This document shows positions 1-6,145 of a stretch of 10,906 bases of DNA, piece after piece. This DNA comes from Butyrivibrio sp. Lineage in GTDB: Bacteria > Bacillota_A > Clostridia > Lachnospirales > Lachnospiraceae. Each line of letters opens with the position of its first letter. The first letter of the stretch is position 1. Position numbers and translations under genes: made by a program. The notes below the pieces were generated by a model, which did no database searches, was not told where the DNA came from, and saw only the letters and a program-made list of their open reading frames with translations. Location of the stretch: positions 1 to 10,906 of the forward strand of contig JAGOGF010000086.1 of the NCBI GenBank assembly GCA_017996845.1, given 5' to 3'.

Positions 1-979
1 TTAATTCGGTAGATCCTTTTGGATTTGCAGCCATATCCAGAATACCGCTGAGGCCGTATTTTACCATATCATTAACGGCTTCCTCGGTATAAAAAGCCAT
101 ATGCTGCGTCATAACGACATTGCGGAATTGGCGAAGATAGGCCATTTTCTGATTGGAAATGATATCAACACGGTGATCTACATGTGCAATACCTTCTTCT
201 CCTTCGATAACGTCGAGTCCGAGTGCACCGATTTTAGTTGACTCAATTCCTTTTATCAGAGCATTCAGATCTGCCAGTTCACCGCGTGCGCAGTTGATGA
301 TAACAACTCCGTCCTTCATCTTACAGATATTGGATTCATTTATGATATGTCTGGTTGAATCCAGTAACGGGAGATGAAGCGTGATGATATCAGATTCTGC
401 GAACAGCTGGTCCAGTGAAACATAGACGGCATGTTCCCTTGTCCAGTCATTTTGATGTACATCATAAGCAAGGATCCTGCAGCCGAAGCCTTCCAGATCC
501 TGAATTACAACCCGGCCGATATTGCCGGTTCCCATAACACCAATGGTCATGCTTTTCATTTCTCTGCCCTGCAGACCAAACAGGGAAAAGTCATTTACCT
601 GCCCGCGCCAGAGGGCCTGCTTATAGTTACGCAGGCACATCAGCATGAGCATAATGGTAAAATCAGCTACGCCATTTGGGGAATATCTGACATTACAGAC
701 ACGCAGACCGATTTTTCTGGCGTACTCGATATCGATATGATCATATCCGATCGTGCGTGTGGACAGATATTTTACACCCAGCGATTTCCAACTGTTCATG
801 AGATCCTCTCCAATACTGATCTGACCCAGCACGGAAACCCCTTCACAGCCGCCGGCAAGTGTCAGATTATCCATAGAAGGATCTTCTTCTGAAACGACCA
901 GTTCAACAGGCAGATTCTTTTCCCAGAAACGAAAATATTTCTTTTCATCATCCCTTAAGTTATATACGCAGATTTTCAT
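1..979 (-). CDS. D-2-hydroxyacid dehydrogenase (D-lactate dehydrogenase/VanH-like), 3' end cut by window edge
   Basis: Predicted cytosolic NADH-dependent reduction of a 2-keto acid, probably pyruvate to D-lactate, which would regenerate NAD in fermentation. I translated 326 residues from ATG at 979; the frame is still open at base 2, so only a few C-terminal residues are probably missing (family about 330). Seen: Rossmann motif GTGNIG at residues 150-155, an Asp at 173 (AYDV) where NAD-specific enzymes carry one, and the family catalytic set Arg232 (NCARGE), Glu259 (DVIEGEE) and His293 (TQHMAFYTEEA). The stretches VKYLSTRTIGYDHID and LDVIEGEE look like VanH as well as fermentative D-LDH. An AGAAGG ribosome binding site lies about 8 bases upstream of the start. 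No vanA/vanX-type ligase or dipeptidase is in the window, so a housekeeping fermentative role is preferred over glycopeptide resistance. The fold and activity class are well supported; the exact keto acid is inferred. Confidence 0.93.
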   Translation of the reverse strand, partial: MKICVYNLRDDEKKYFRFWEKNLPVELVVSEEDPSMDNLTLAGGCEGVSVLGQISIGEDLMNSWKSLGVKYLSTRTIGYDHIDIEYARKIGLRVCNVRYSPNGVADFTIMLMLMCLRNYKQALWRGQVNDFSLFGLQGREMKSMTIGVMGTGNIGRVVIQDLEGFGCRILAYDVHQNDWTREHAVYVSLDQLFAESDIITLHLPLLDSTRHIINESNICKMKDGVVIINCARGELADLNALIKGIESTKIGALGLDVIEGEEGIAHVDHRVDIISNQKMAYLRQFRNVVMTQHMAFYTEEAVNDMVKYGLSGILDMAANPKGSTEL

Positions 980-1066
980 GTGAAAACCTTCTTTCCAATG
1001 TAGGATACAACAAAACGCCGATTTCATATCTTTCCAATCTGTAAAAATCAGACGGAGATTGTACCT

Positions 1067-1095
1067 ATCATAAAAAGGATGGAAAAAACTGTCAA
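1067..1095 (-). promoter_or_regulatory. Sigma-A promoter for the D-2-hydroxyacid dehydrogenase
   Basis: Read on the minus strand, TTGACA (1090-1095) is followed after exactly 17 bases by TATGAT (1067-1072). This gives a perfect -35 and a 5/6 -10, and a leader of about 80 bases before the ATG at 979. It lies between the dehydrogenase and the upstream membrane-protein gene, so the dehydrogenase can be transcribed independently. No obvious operator dyad overlaps it. Confidence 0.8.
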
Positions 1096-1144
1096 ACACA
1101 TGCTTTAAAACGCCATAGCGATGAAATGTATGGGAAGACAAAAA

Positions 1145-1726
1145 TTATTCATCAAGTGTGGTACGTGTGGGGTGGTTAATTGCATCTTCTGCAAAAGAAT
1201 CTGAAAGAGAAGTGGTAGTAGTCGGAGCCGGCATAGAACGCTTTTTGGCAGCAGCTTTCTTATTTCTGTGATTACGGTAAATATATTGCAGAAAGGATAT
1301 TCCGCCCAGCAGATAAGAAAAAAGAACATCGCTGATCACACCGGAGCGCAGATCGGCATATTCAGGATCCGTCAGAAAAGAAGGAACCGCATTAAAGGCG
1401 TCAAAGAAATTGATATCATAATCCAGATGATAGGCATCGTAAACTTCATATGCAAGACACAGATACTCAGCAAGAGCAAGTGCCAGAAGTGTTATGACCA
1501 GTGAAATGATCATGCCTTTTGCAGTTTCCTTTCTGCCGGAAAAGAGCTGATATCCGAATACCGCCAGTACATAGGTAACGATACCGCAAATAGCCGCAAT
1601 ATAGCCCAGCTGATAAACGAGAAAATAGAGCAGGCATCCGCCCAATGAGAAAATGCAGGCACCAACGATTCCGCCCAATATATTTTCGCTCCTGGTTTCT
1701 GAAAAATTTTGATTCGATGAATTCAT
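1145..1726 (-). CDS. Small four-helix membrane protein of unknown function
   Basis: A 193-residue protein starting at ATG 1726, with an excellent AAGGAGG ribosome binding site at 1731-1737. Four hydrophobic segments are visible at about residues 16-38, 40-62, 71-93 and 129-150. Between segments 3 and 4 is an acidic/aromatic stretch (YDINFFDAFNAVPSFL). After segment 4 comes a basic cluster (HRNKKAAAKKR), consistent with a cytoplasmic C-terminus, then a Pro/Thr/Ser-rich, probably disordered tail of about 30 residues. There is no cleavable signal peptide or catalytic motif that I recognise. It resembles uncharacterised membrane proteins common in Clostridia, where the helical core and an FFDAFRAVP-like motif recur; I recall this family only by pattern. 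It has its own promoter and is transcribed toward the dehydrogenase, but the dehydrogenase has a separate promoter. No function is assigned. Confidence 0.85.
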   Translation of the reverse strand: MNSSNQNFSETRSENILGGIVGACIFSLGGCLLYFLVYQLGYIAAICGIVTYVLAVFGYQLFSGRKETAKGMIISLVITLLALALAEYLCLAYEVYDAYHLDYDINFFDAFNAVPSFLTDPEYADLRSGVISDVLFSYLLGGISFLQYIYRNHRNKKAAAKKRSMPAPTTTTSLSDSFAEDAINHPTRTTLDE

Positions 1727-1769
1727 AAATCCTCCTTAAGAAAGTACTGTAAAGTTACAAAACATGCTT

Positions 1770-1798
1770 ATTATAGACATATATCGAAGCCTGCACAA
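1770..1798 (-). promoter_or_regulatory. Promoter for the four-helix membrane protein
   Basis: On the minus strand a perfect TATAAT (1770-1775) lies 17 bases downstream of TTGTGC (1793-1798), a 3/6 match to the -35 consensus. The predicted start at about 1763 gives a 5' leader of about 36 bases to the ATG at 1726. The -10 is strong and the -35 weak, so the exact element is moderately supported. Confidence 0.55.
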
Positions 1799-1869
1799 GA
1801 AAACAGTATAAATTATATAACTATTTGAAAAAATTCAGTGCAGTCAGGTGCCTACATTATGAGTGCAAA

Positions 1870-1884
1870 TGTGACACAGTCACA
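1870..1884 (+). promoter_or_regulatory. Candidate Crp/Fnr-family activator site
   Basis: The sequence TGTGACACAGTCACA is an inverted repeat with 6-base arms and a 3-base centre. Its half sites TGTGA/TCACA are those of Crp/Fnr-family regulators, but the half-site gap is 5 bases rather than the usual 6. Its centre (1877) lies 41 bases upstream of the start expected from the TATAAT at 1906-1911. That is the class II activator position, which fits the poor -35 of this promoter. The dyad is seen directly; the identity of the regulator is inferred. Confidence 0.45.
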
Positions 1885-1911
1885 GAAATGTATACACCAA
1901 ATTGGTATAAT
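1883..1911 (+). promoter_or_regulatory. Promoter for the CoA-disulfide reductase fusion gene, weak -35
   Basis: TATAAT at 1906-1911 is a perfect -10. At 17 bases upstream the -35 position reads CAGAAA, only 3/6. The expected start is A1918, leaving a leader of about 125 bases before the ATG at 2043. A strong -10 with a poor -35 next to a dyad at -41 suggests activator-dependent transcription. Confidence 0.5.
1891..1909 (+). promoter_or_regulatory. Inverted repeat over the -10 box, candidate operator
   Basis: TATAC (1891-1895) and GTATA (1905-1909) form an inverted repeat with a 9-base centre. Inside it is a second, one-base-shifted dyad ACCAA-A-TTGGT (1896-1906). Both cover the spacer and -10 of the plus-strand promoter, where a repressor would block polymerase. 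The outer ATAC/GTAT arms recall the general shape of CsoR/CstR-type operators, but the centre lacks their usual G/C runs, so the repressor family is unassigned. Confidence 0.35.
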
Positions 1912-1950
1912 TTTTTCATCAGAAATATGCATTTTTAATGCACAGGGATT

Positions 1951-1993
1951 CGCATATGCACAGAAAAGGGGTGGATTTTTCTGTATATATGCG
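1951..1993 (+). promoter_or_regulatory. Long 5'-leader hairpin upstream of the CoA-disulfide reductase gene
   Basis: Arms 1951-1968 and 1976-1993 pair along 18 positions with one C-A mismatch (1959/1985), two G-T wobbles (1958/1986 and 1968/1976) and a 7-base loop GGGTGGA. No U-run follows, so it is not an intrinsic terminator. The segment ACAGAAAAGG in arm 1 (1960-1969) recurs exactly at 2025-2034, where it includes the start of the Shine-Dalgarno. Arm 2 could therefore pair with either copy. This suggests a leader switch or an operator; the pairing is visible, the function inferred. Confidence 0.5.
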
Positions 1994-2042
1994 AAGTTTA
2001 TGTGAAAACAGTGTGTATATAAGAACAGAAAAGGAGAATGGA

Positions 2043-4529
2043 ATGTCTGAGAAAACATTGATTATCGGTGGTGTGGCAGGAGGAGCAACAACTGCAGCCA
2101 GACTGCGCAGAAGAAATGAAGAAATGCAGATTATCATATTTGAAAGGGGAGCGTATATTTCTTACGCAAACTGTGGACTGCCATATTATGTCGGAGGTGC
2201 GATTGCCAGCAGGGATGCACTTTTACTGCAGACACCGCAGATGATGAAGAGCAGATTCAATATTGATGTGCGTATCCAAAGTGAAGTGACAAGAATTCTG
2301 CCGCAGGAAAAAAAGATTGAAGTTCATAATCTGCAGACAGGAGAGATCTATCAGGAAAGTTATGATCATCTTGTGATTGCGACAGGATCCTCACCAATCA
2401 AACCCGGAATTCCAGGGATTAATGCAGAAAATATATTCACCGTCTGGACCGTTCCGGACACGGATCAGATTAAACAGTATATTGCAGACAGTCATCCGAA
2501 AAGCGCCGCAGTTATCGGTGGCGGCTTTATCGGACTGGAAATGGCGGAGAATCTGCATGATGCAGGGCTTTCTGTGTCAATTATCGAGATGCAGACACAG
2601 GTTATGGCACCACTTGATCCGGAAATGGCTGATCTGCTGCATGAAAACCTGAATATGAATCAGGTGGATCTGATTCTGGGAGATGGGGTTAAAGAATTCC
2701 ATAATGTGGAAAACAAGACACAGATTGAGTTGACCAGTGGAAAAAAGGTCGATGCAGATCTGGTGGTTCTTGCAATCGGAGTAAAACCAAACAGTGAGCT
2801 TGCTAAAGAATGCGGCATAGCACTGAATCAAAAAGGCGGAATTGCTGCAGATGAATATCTGCAGACCTCTGTTCCGGGGATATATGCAGTAGGAGATGTA
2901 ATAGAGGTTGATCATTATACAACAGGGCAGAAGACAATGATTCCGCTTGCGGGACCTGCTAATAAACAGGCACGTATTCTGGCGGACAATTTGAGTGGTG
3001 ATCATAAGAAATATACAGGGAGTCTTGGAACAGCAATTGCCAAAGTATTTGATTTAAATGCAGCATCGGTAGGTTTAAATGAAAAACAGCTGAAGGCAAT
3101 GGGAAAAGTAAAAGGAACAGATTATGAGACGATTCTGATCAATCAGAAGTCACATGCAGGGTATTATCCGGGAGCAACCCCCATTACACTGAAACTGATT
3201 TTTACAGGGCAGGGAGATATTCTGGGTGCACAGATTGTGGGGCAGGATGGCGTAGACAAGCGGATTGATACCATTGCATCTACCATGCATCTGCATGGAA
3301 AGACAGCAGATCTGGCGGAACTGGAACTTGCCTATGCACCGCCGTTCTCATCAGCAAAAGATCCGGTCAATATGCTGGGATTTGTTGCAGAAAACGTGAT
3401 CGGAGGTCTGGTTCATTTCATCAGCTGCAGTGAGCTGGATGCGCTGCGCGCAGATCAGACAAAGCAGAATACCTATACTATTTTGGATGTTACAGAAGAA
3501 ATTGAACGTATGGTATACCAGATCCCGGATTCTTACCATATCCCGCTCGGGAAACTGAGAGAACGGATGGAAGAACTTGACAGAAACAAGGTCATTATCC
3601 CTTATTGCGCGATTGGCGTTCGTTCCTACAATGCGGCAAGAATTCTGATGCAGAATGGATTTGAACATGTGCGGGTACTGGAAGGCGGTACATCCTTCTA
3701 TAAAAGTGTACATTATGATCACAACCACAAACCGGAAACTGCGAAAGTGCAGGAAGAATCTGTAAAAAAGATAGATACGGCGCTTCCTGCTGACAAAGAA
3801 ATCGTGGTGCTGGACTGTTGCGGATTGCAATGTCCGGGACCTATCATGAAAGTAAATGAAACCGTCAGTACCATGAAGGAAGCAGAGGTTTTGAAGGTCT
3901 CTGCAACAGATATGGGATTTGCAGCAGATATTGACTCCTGGTGCAGAAGAACCGGAAATACGCTTGTAAAGACAGAGAGACAGGGGAAAGAAAATATTGT
4001 TTATATCAGGAAAGGGTCCGGAACCTGTGAAGTGAAAAAGGGAGAGCTGACAGAGCTTCCACAGGGGAAAACGCTGATCGTATTCAGCGGTGATCTGGAT
4101 AAGGTATTGGCATCCTTTATCATTGCAAACGGAGCAGCCGCTATGGGCAGACCGGTTACCATGTTCTTTACCTTCTGGGGATTGAATGTACTCAGAAAAG
4201 CAGAGGCGCAGAAAGTCAGAAAATCCTTTATTGAAAAGATGTTTGGCTTTATGATGCCAAGGGGTACGGGTAAACTGAAACTCTCCAAGATGAATATGGG
4301 CGGAATGGGAACTGCCATGATGAAGAAAGTCATGGAAGATAAAAATGTGGATTCTCTTGAATCATTGATGAAGCATGCGATGGACAGCGGGATAAGGCTG
4401 ATCGCGTGCACGATGTCAATGGATATCATGGGAATCAAAAAGGAAGAACTGATTGATGGTGTGGAATTTGCCGGTGTGGCATCCTATCTGGGAGATGCAG
4501 AAGAATCAAATGTAAACCTGTTTATTTGA
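2043..4529 (+). CDS. CoA-disulfide/persulfide reductase fused to rhodanese, TusA and DsrE domains
   Basis: An 828-residue cytosolic flavoprotein, expected to reduce CoA disulfide or CoA persulfide/polysulfide with NAD(P)H and to pass sulfane sulfur along thiol carriers. Domain order: FAD/NAD(P) pyridine nucleotide-disulfide reductase, about 1-445, with FAD motif IGGVAGGATTAARL from residue 8, single redox Cys44 in YANCGLPYY (typical of CoADR/Nox), NAD(P) motif VIGGGFIG 157-164 and GD 284-285; rhodanese, about 465-555, with active-site Cys522 in YCAIGVR; TusA-like, about 587-657, with Cys597 in CPGP and Cys592/593 just before; DsrE-like, about 674-828, with Cys789 in ACTMSMD. The start at 2043 is chosen because AAGGAG (2031-2036) sits 6 bases upstream and the protein then begins MSEKTLIIGG; the frame is open back to 1938 but without such a site. 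The architecture is known in Firmicutes. CoADR-RHD enzymes are established; sulfur relay through all four domains is inferred. A Crp/Fnr-like dyad and leader hairpin precede it, and a terminator follows. Confidence 0.93.
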   Translation: MSEKTLIIGGVAGGATTAARLRRRNEEMQIIIFERGAYISYANCGLPYYVGGAIASRDALLLQTPQMMKSRFNIDVRIQSEVTRILPQEKKIEVHNLQTGEIYQESYDHLVIATGSSPIKPGIPGINAENIFTVWTVPDTDQIKQYIADSHPKSAAVIGGGFIGLEMAENLHDAGLSVSIIEMQTQVMAPLDPEMADLLHENLNMNQVDLILGDGVKEFHNVENKTQIELTSGKKVDADLVVLAIGVKPNSELAKECGIALNQKGGIAADEYLQTSVPGIYAVGDVIEVDHYTTGQKTMIPLAGPANKQARILADNLSGDHKKYTGSLGTAIAKVFDLNAASVGLNEKQLKAMGKVKGTDYETILINQKSHAGYYPGATPITLKLIFTGQGDILGAQIVGQDGVDKRIDTIASTMHLHGKTADLAELELAYAPPFSSAKDPVNMLGFVAENVIGGLVHFISCSELDALRADQTKQNTYTILDVTEEIERMVYQIPDSYHIPLGKLRERMEELDRNKVIIPYCAIGVRSYNAARILMQNGFEHVRVLEGGTSFYKSVHYDHNHKPETAKVQEESVKKIDTALPADKEIVVLDCCGLQCPGPIMKVNETVSTMKEAEVLKVSATDMGFAADIDSWCRRTGNTLVKTERQGKENIVYIRKGSGTCEVKKGELTELPQGKTLIVFSGDLDKVLASFIIANGAAAMGRPVTMFFTFWGLNVLRKAEAQKVRKSFIEKMFGFMMPRGTGKLKLSKMNMGGMGTAMMKKVMEDKNVDSLESLMKHAMDSGIRLIACTMSMDIMGIKKEELIDGVEFAGVASYLGDAEESNVNLFI

Positions 4530-4622
4530 TGCGGTTTACAAATATATGTCTACAGCCTCTGCAATATGGATAACTGTAGACAATTTATAACATTTACAGA
4601 ATAGTCTGACAATTAAACCGCA
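4530..4622 (+). repeat. Nested inverted repeats downstream of the sulfur enzyme gene
   Basis: TGCGGTTT (4530-4537) is the exact reverse complement of AAACCGCA (4615-4622). Nested inside, TGTCTACAG (4547-4555) pairs perfectly with CTGTAGACA (4574-4582) around an 18-base loop. The outer right arm also lies inside the terminator hairpin at 4600-4650, so the two folds compete. A third TGCGGTTT copy is at 4698-4705. There is no coding potential. It may be a structured 3' UTR or a small palindromic repeat element. Confidence 0.5.
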
Positions 4623-4654
4623 AATATATTGCGTTAATTGTCAGACTATTTTAT
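4600..4654 (+). terminator. Strong hairpin terminator after the sulfur enzyme gene
   Basis: Arms 4600-4616 and 4634-4650 are a perfect 17-bp match (GTCTGACAATTAA against TTAATTGTCAGAC, plus flanks). After a two-base bulge an inner 5-bp stem CGCAA/TTGCG (4619-4623/4629-4633) closes a five-base loop. The 3' arm runs into TTTTAT. It is a convincing hairpin with a rather short U-tract. It could alternatively be an operator, since its 3' arm overlaps a promoter. Confidence 0.65.
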
Positions 4655-4657
4655 AAT
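4629..4657 (+). promoter_or_regulatory. Promoter of the GNAT-rich operon, embedded in the terminator
   Basis: A perfect TATAAT (4652-4657) lies 17 bases after TTGCGT (4629-4634), a 3/6 -35. The expected start at about 4664 gives a leader of about 60 bases before ATG 4725. The -35 and spacer lie within the 3' arm of the hairpin at 4600-4650, so a protein bound to that dyad could control initiation. This is the only promoter I see for the genes that follow. Confidence 0.5.
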
Positions 4658-4724
4658 GGTAAAAATTTTCCTGAAAACGTTTTTTTATACCGTTTTTTGC
4701 GGTTTTATGCTGAGAAGAGGTTAT

Positions 4725-5180
4725 ATGCAGATCATGAAAGCAACAGACAAAGAACTGGATCTTGTTATGAAAAGCAGATTTGAAATGCTGCGTGTTGTAA
4801 ACCATCTTTCTGATCGTGCAGGTTTTGAAGAAAGCTTTCAGTCTGCTTCCAGAGACTTTTTTCACAATGCGGACCAGACGACGATTCTGGCATTGGAGGA
4901 TGAATCAAAAGAAGTGATCGGATGTGCCTCTATCTGTTATCTGACATTGATGCCTACGTTTGATCATCCGACAGGGAAACGGGCGCATATTATGAATGTA
5001 TATACGAGAGAAGGTTATCGCAGACAGGGAATTGCTGCCCGCATGCTGGAACTCCTTTTAGATGAAGCACAAAAACGCGGTGTCACGGAAATCAGTCTGG
5101 ATGCGACCAGTGAGGGACGTCCGCTATATGAGCGATGCGGGTTTGTTCCAGCGGCTGAAGGTATGGTACTGAATCTGTAA
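4725..5180 (+). CDS. GNAT-family N-acetyltransferase 1
   Basis: A 151-residue single-domain GNAT, predicted to transfer an acetyl group from acetyl-CoA to an amine on a small molecule or protein; the substrate is unknown. Seen: the acetyl-CoA pyrophosphate-binding motif R-x-x-G-x-A at 99-104 (YRRQGIAARML), preceded by the beta-strand MNVYTREG and followed by the conserved EISLDATSEGRPLYERCGF, which is typical of this subfamily. The frame is open back to 4638, but those upstream residues would be translated from the promoter/hairpin region. ATG 4725 has GAGAAGAGG just upstream, and ATG 4734 is an alternative. It is the first gene of the plus-strand cluster, 23 bases before the methyltransferase gene. 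Family assignment is firm. Confidence 0.9.
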   Translation: MQIMKATDKELDLVMKSRFEMLRVVNHLSDRAGFEESFQSASRDFFHNADQTTILALEDESKEVIGCASICYLTLMPTFDHPTGKRAHIMNVYTREGYRRQGIAARMLELLLDEAQKRGVTEISLDATSEGRPLYERCGFVPAAEGMVLNL

Positions 5181-5203
5181 AGCAGTGCCTGAAGGGAGCC
5201 TGG

Positions 5204-6145
5204 ATGATGAAGAAAAAGAGTTTTACAGAATGCTGGGACAGATCAGATGCCATTATGATGGAAGGCGCACTTGGTGAACGTTTAAAAAGAGAATACCATC
5301 TTTCCTTTGATGAACATGTTTCCATGGCCGGACTGATCTACCGTTTGCAGGGACAGGAAGCATTGTACAGGATCTGGCAGGAATATATAACGGTTGCCGG
5401 AACATATAATCTGCCGATTCTCTTAACAACACCTACCAGACGTGCTGACCGGAAACGAATAGATGACTCGGTTTTTTCTCCGGAAATAATTGCAGATAAT
5501 ATGAAATTTTTAAAGAACATTACGGAAAGTGAGCAGCACATTCCGGTTTATGCAGGTGGAATGCTGGGGAGTTATGGGGATGCCTATACCGGGAAAGATG
5601 CATTGACAGACAGTAATGAGGCCAGAGATTTCCATCGATATACGGCGCAGAAATTTGCGCAGTCAGGTGCGGATTTTCTCTATGCCGCACTGATGCCGAC
5701 ACTTCCGGAAACAATTGGCATGGCGTATGCACTTGCAGAAACAGGGATTCCTTATATCATCAGTTTTACCATTCAGGCAGACGGTTGTCTGATTGATCAT
5801 ACGCCGATCGCAGATGCCATAGCGGCAATAGATGATCTGGTATCGCCGGCCCCTGTCTGTTATATGACAAACTGTGTACATCCCGGGATTGTGATGCAGG
5901 CACTTTTGCAGCCCTGTAATCAGGCAGAGATCATTCACAGACGCTTTCTGGGTATACAGGCCAATACATCCGCACTTTCCTATGCAGAACTGGATCATGC
6001 GGCTGACCTGCACAGTTCTGATCCTGAGACTCTTGCAGATGATATTATGAAACTTCGAAGTATTGTGCCGCTGCGCATTTTTGGCGGTTGTTGCGGTACA
6101 GATGCCAGACATATGAAGGCAATTGCGGAAAGGATTACAGAATGA
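5204..6145 (+). CDS. Homocysteine S-methyltransferase-family protein (zinc-thiolate methyltransferase fold)
   Basis: A 313-residue protein of the Pfam homocysteine S-methyltransferase family, a TIM barrel using a zinc-bound thiol(ate) to accept a methyl group. Seen: the three zinc-ligand cysteines, Cys224 in TNCVHP and Cys296/Cys297 in GGCCGTD; the N-terminal MMEGALGERLKREY in place of the usual DGxxGT motif; GGMLGSYGDAY; and QANTSALSYAELD. This EGA..ERL variant is an orphan subfamily that I recognise as annotated only at family level, so the methyl donor (such as S-methylmethionine) and acceptor are not established. No other methionine-pathway gene is nearby. ATG 5204 follows AAGGGAG (5192-5198); ATG 5207 is an equally possible start. 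Its stop overlaps the next small frame (ATGA). It is probably cytosolic and co-transcribed with the surrounding acetyltransferases. Confidence 0.88.
   Translation: MMKKKSFTECWDRSDAIMMEGALGERLKREYHLSFDEHVSMAGLIYRLQGQEALYRIWQEYITVAGTYNLPILLTTPTRRADRKRIDDSVFSPEIIADNMKFLKNITESEQHIPVYAGGMLGSYGDAYTGKDALTDSNEARDFHRYTAQKFAQSGADFLYAALMPTLPETIGMAYALAETGIPYIISFTIQADGCLIDHTPIADAIAAIDDLVSPAPVCYMTNCVHPGIVMQALLQPCNQAEIIHRRFLGIQANTSALSYAELDHAADLHSSDPETLADDIMKLRSIVPLRIFGGCCGTDARHMKAIAERITE

Larger units (their letters stand above)
1727..2042. other. Divergent intergenic region with regulatory signals
   Basis: This 316-base stretch separates the minus-strand membrane-protein gene from the plus-strand sulfur oxidoreductase. 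It holds a minus-strand promoter (1770-1798), a plus-strand dyad TGTGAC-ACA-GTCACA (1870-1884), a plus-strand -10 box overlapped by a second dyad, a small hairpin TGCATT-TTT-AATGCA (1928-1942), a long leader hairpin (1951-1993) and the downstream ribosome binding site. Bases 1800-1869 show nothing recognisable. No convincing gene lies in it: short frames such as the one opening at 1859 lack a ribosome binding site. Confidence 0.75.

Noticed and set aside
431..892. 153-residue plus-strand open frame
   Set aside because: It lies antisense within the D-2-hydroxyacid dehydrogenase, which has all catalytic motifs. The plus-strand product matches no family and lacks a ribosome binding site.
1..979. 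vanHAX-type glycopeptide resistance cluster
   Set aside because: Only a VanH-like dehydrogenase is visible, and the adjoining genes on the right are unrelated. Similarity of VanH to D-LDHs explains the motifs.
1107..1133. Minus-strand CCATA/TATGG hairpin followed by CGTTTT, as terminator of the membrane-protein gene
   Set aside because: Only a 5-bp AT-rich stem with a 10-base loop and four Ts; too weak to call.
1859..2005. Short plus-strand frame opening MSANVTQSQK in the divergent region
   Set aside because: No ribosome binding site, runs through the promoter elements and leader hairpin, and has low-complexity AT-rich codons.
1938..2042. N-terminal extension of the sulfur reductase from ATG 1938
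   Set aside because: It would add 35 residues before the FAD motif, translates the hairpin, and has no Shine-Dalgarno. ATG 2043 has AAGGAG at 6 bases and gives the normal family N-terminus.
4600..4650. Transposon terminal inverted repeat
   Set aside because: The two arms are only 17 bases apart, so they form a hairpin rather than bounding an element. No target duplication or transposase is present.
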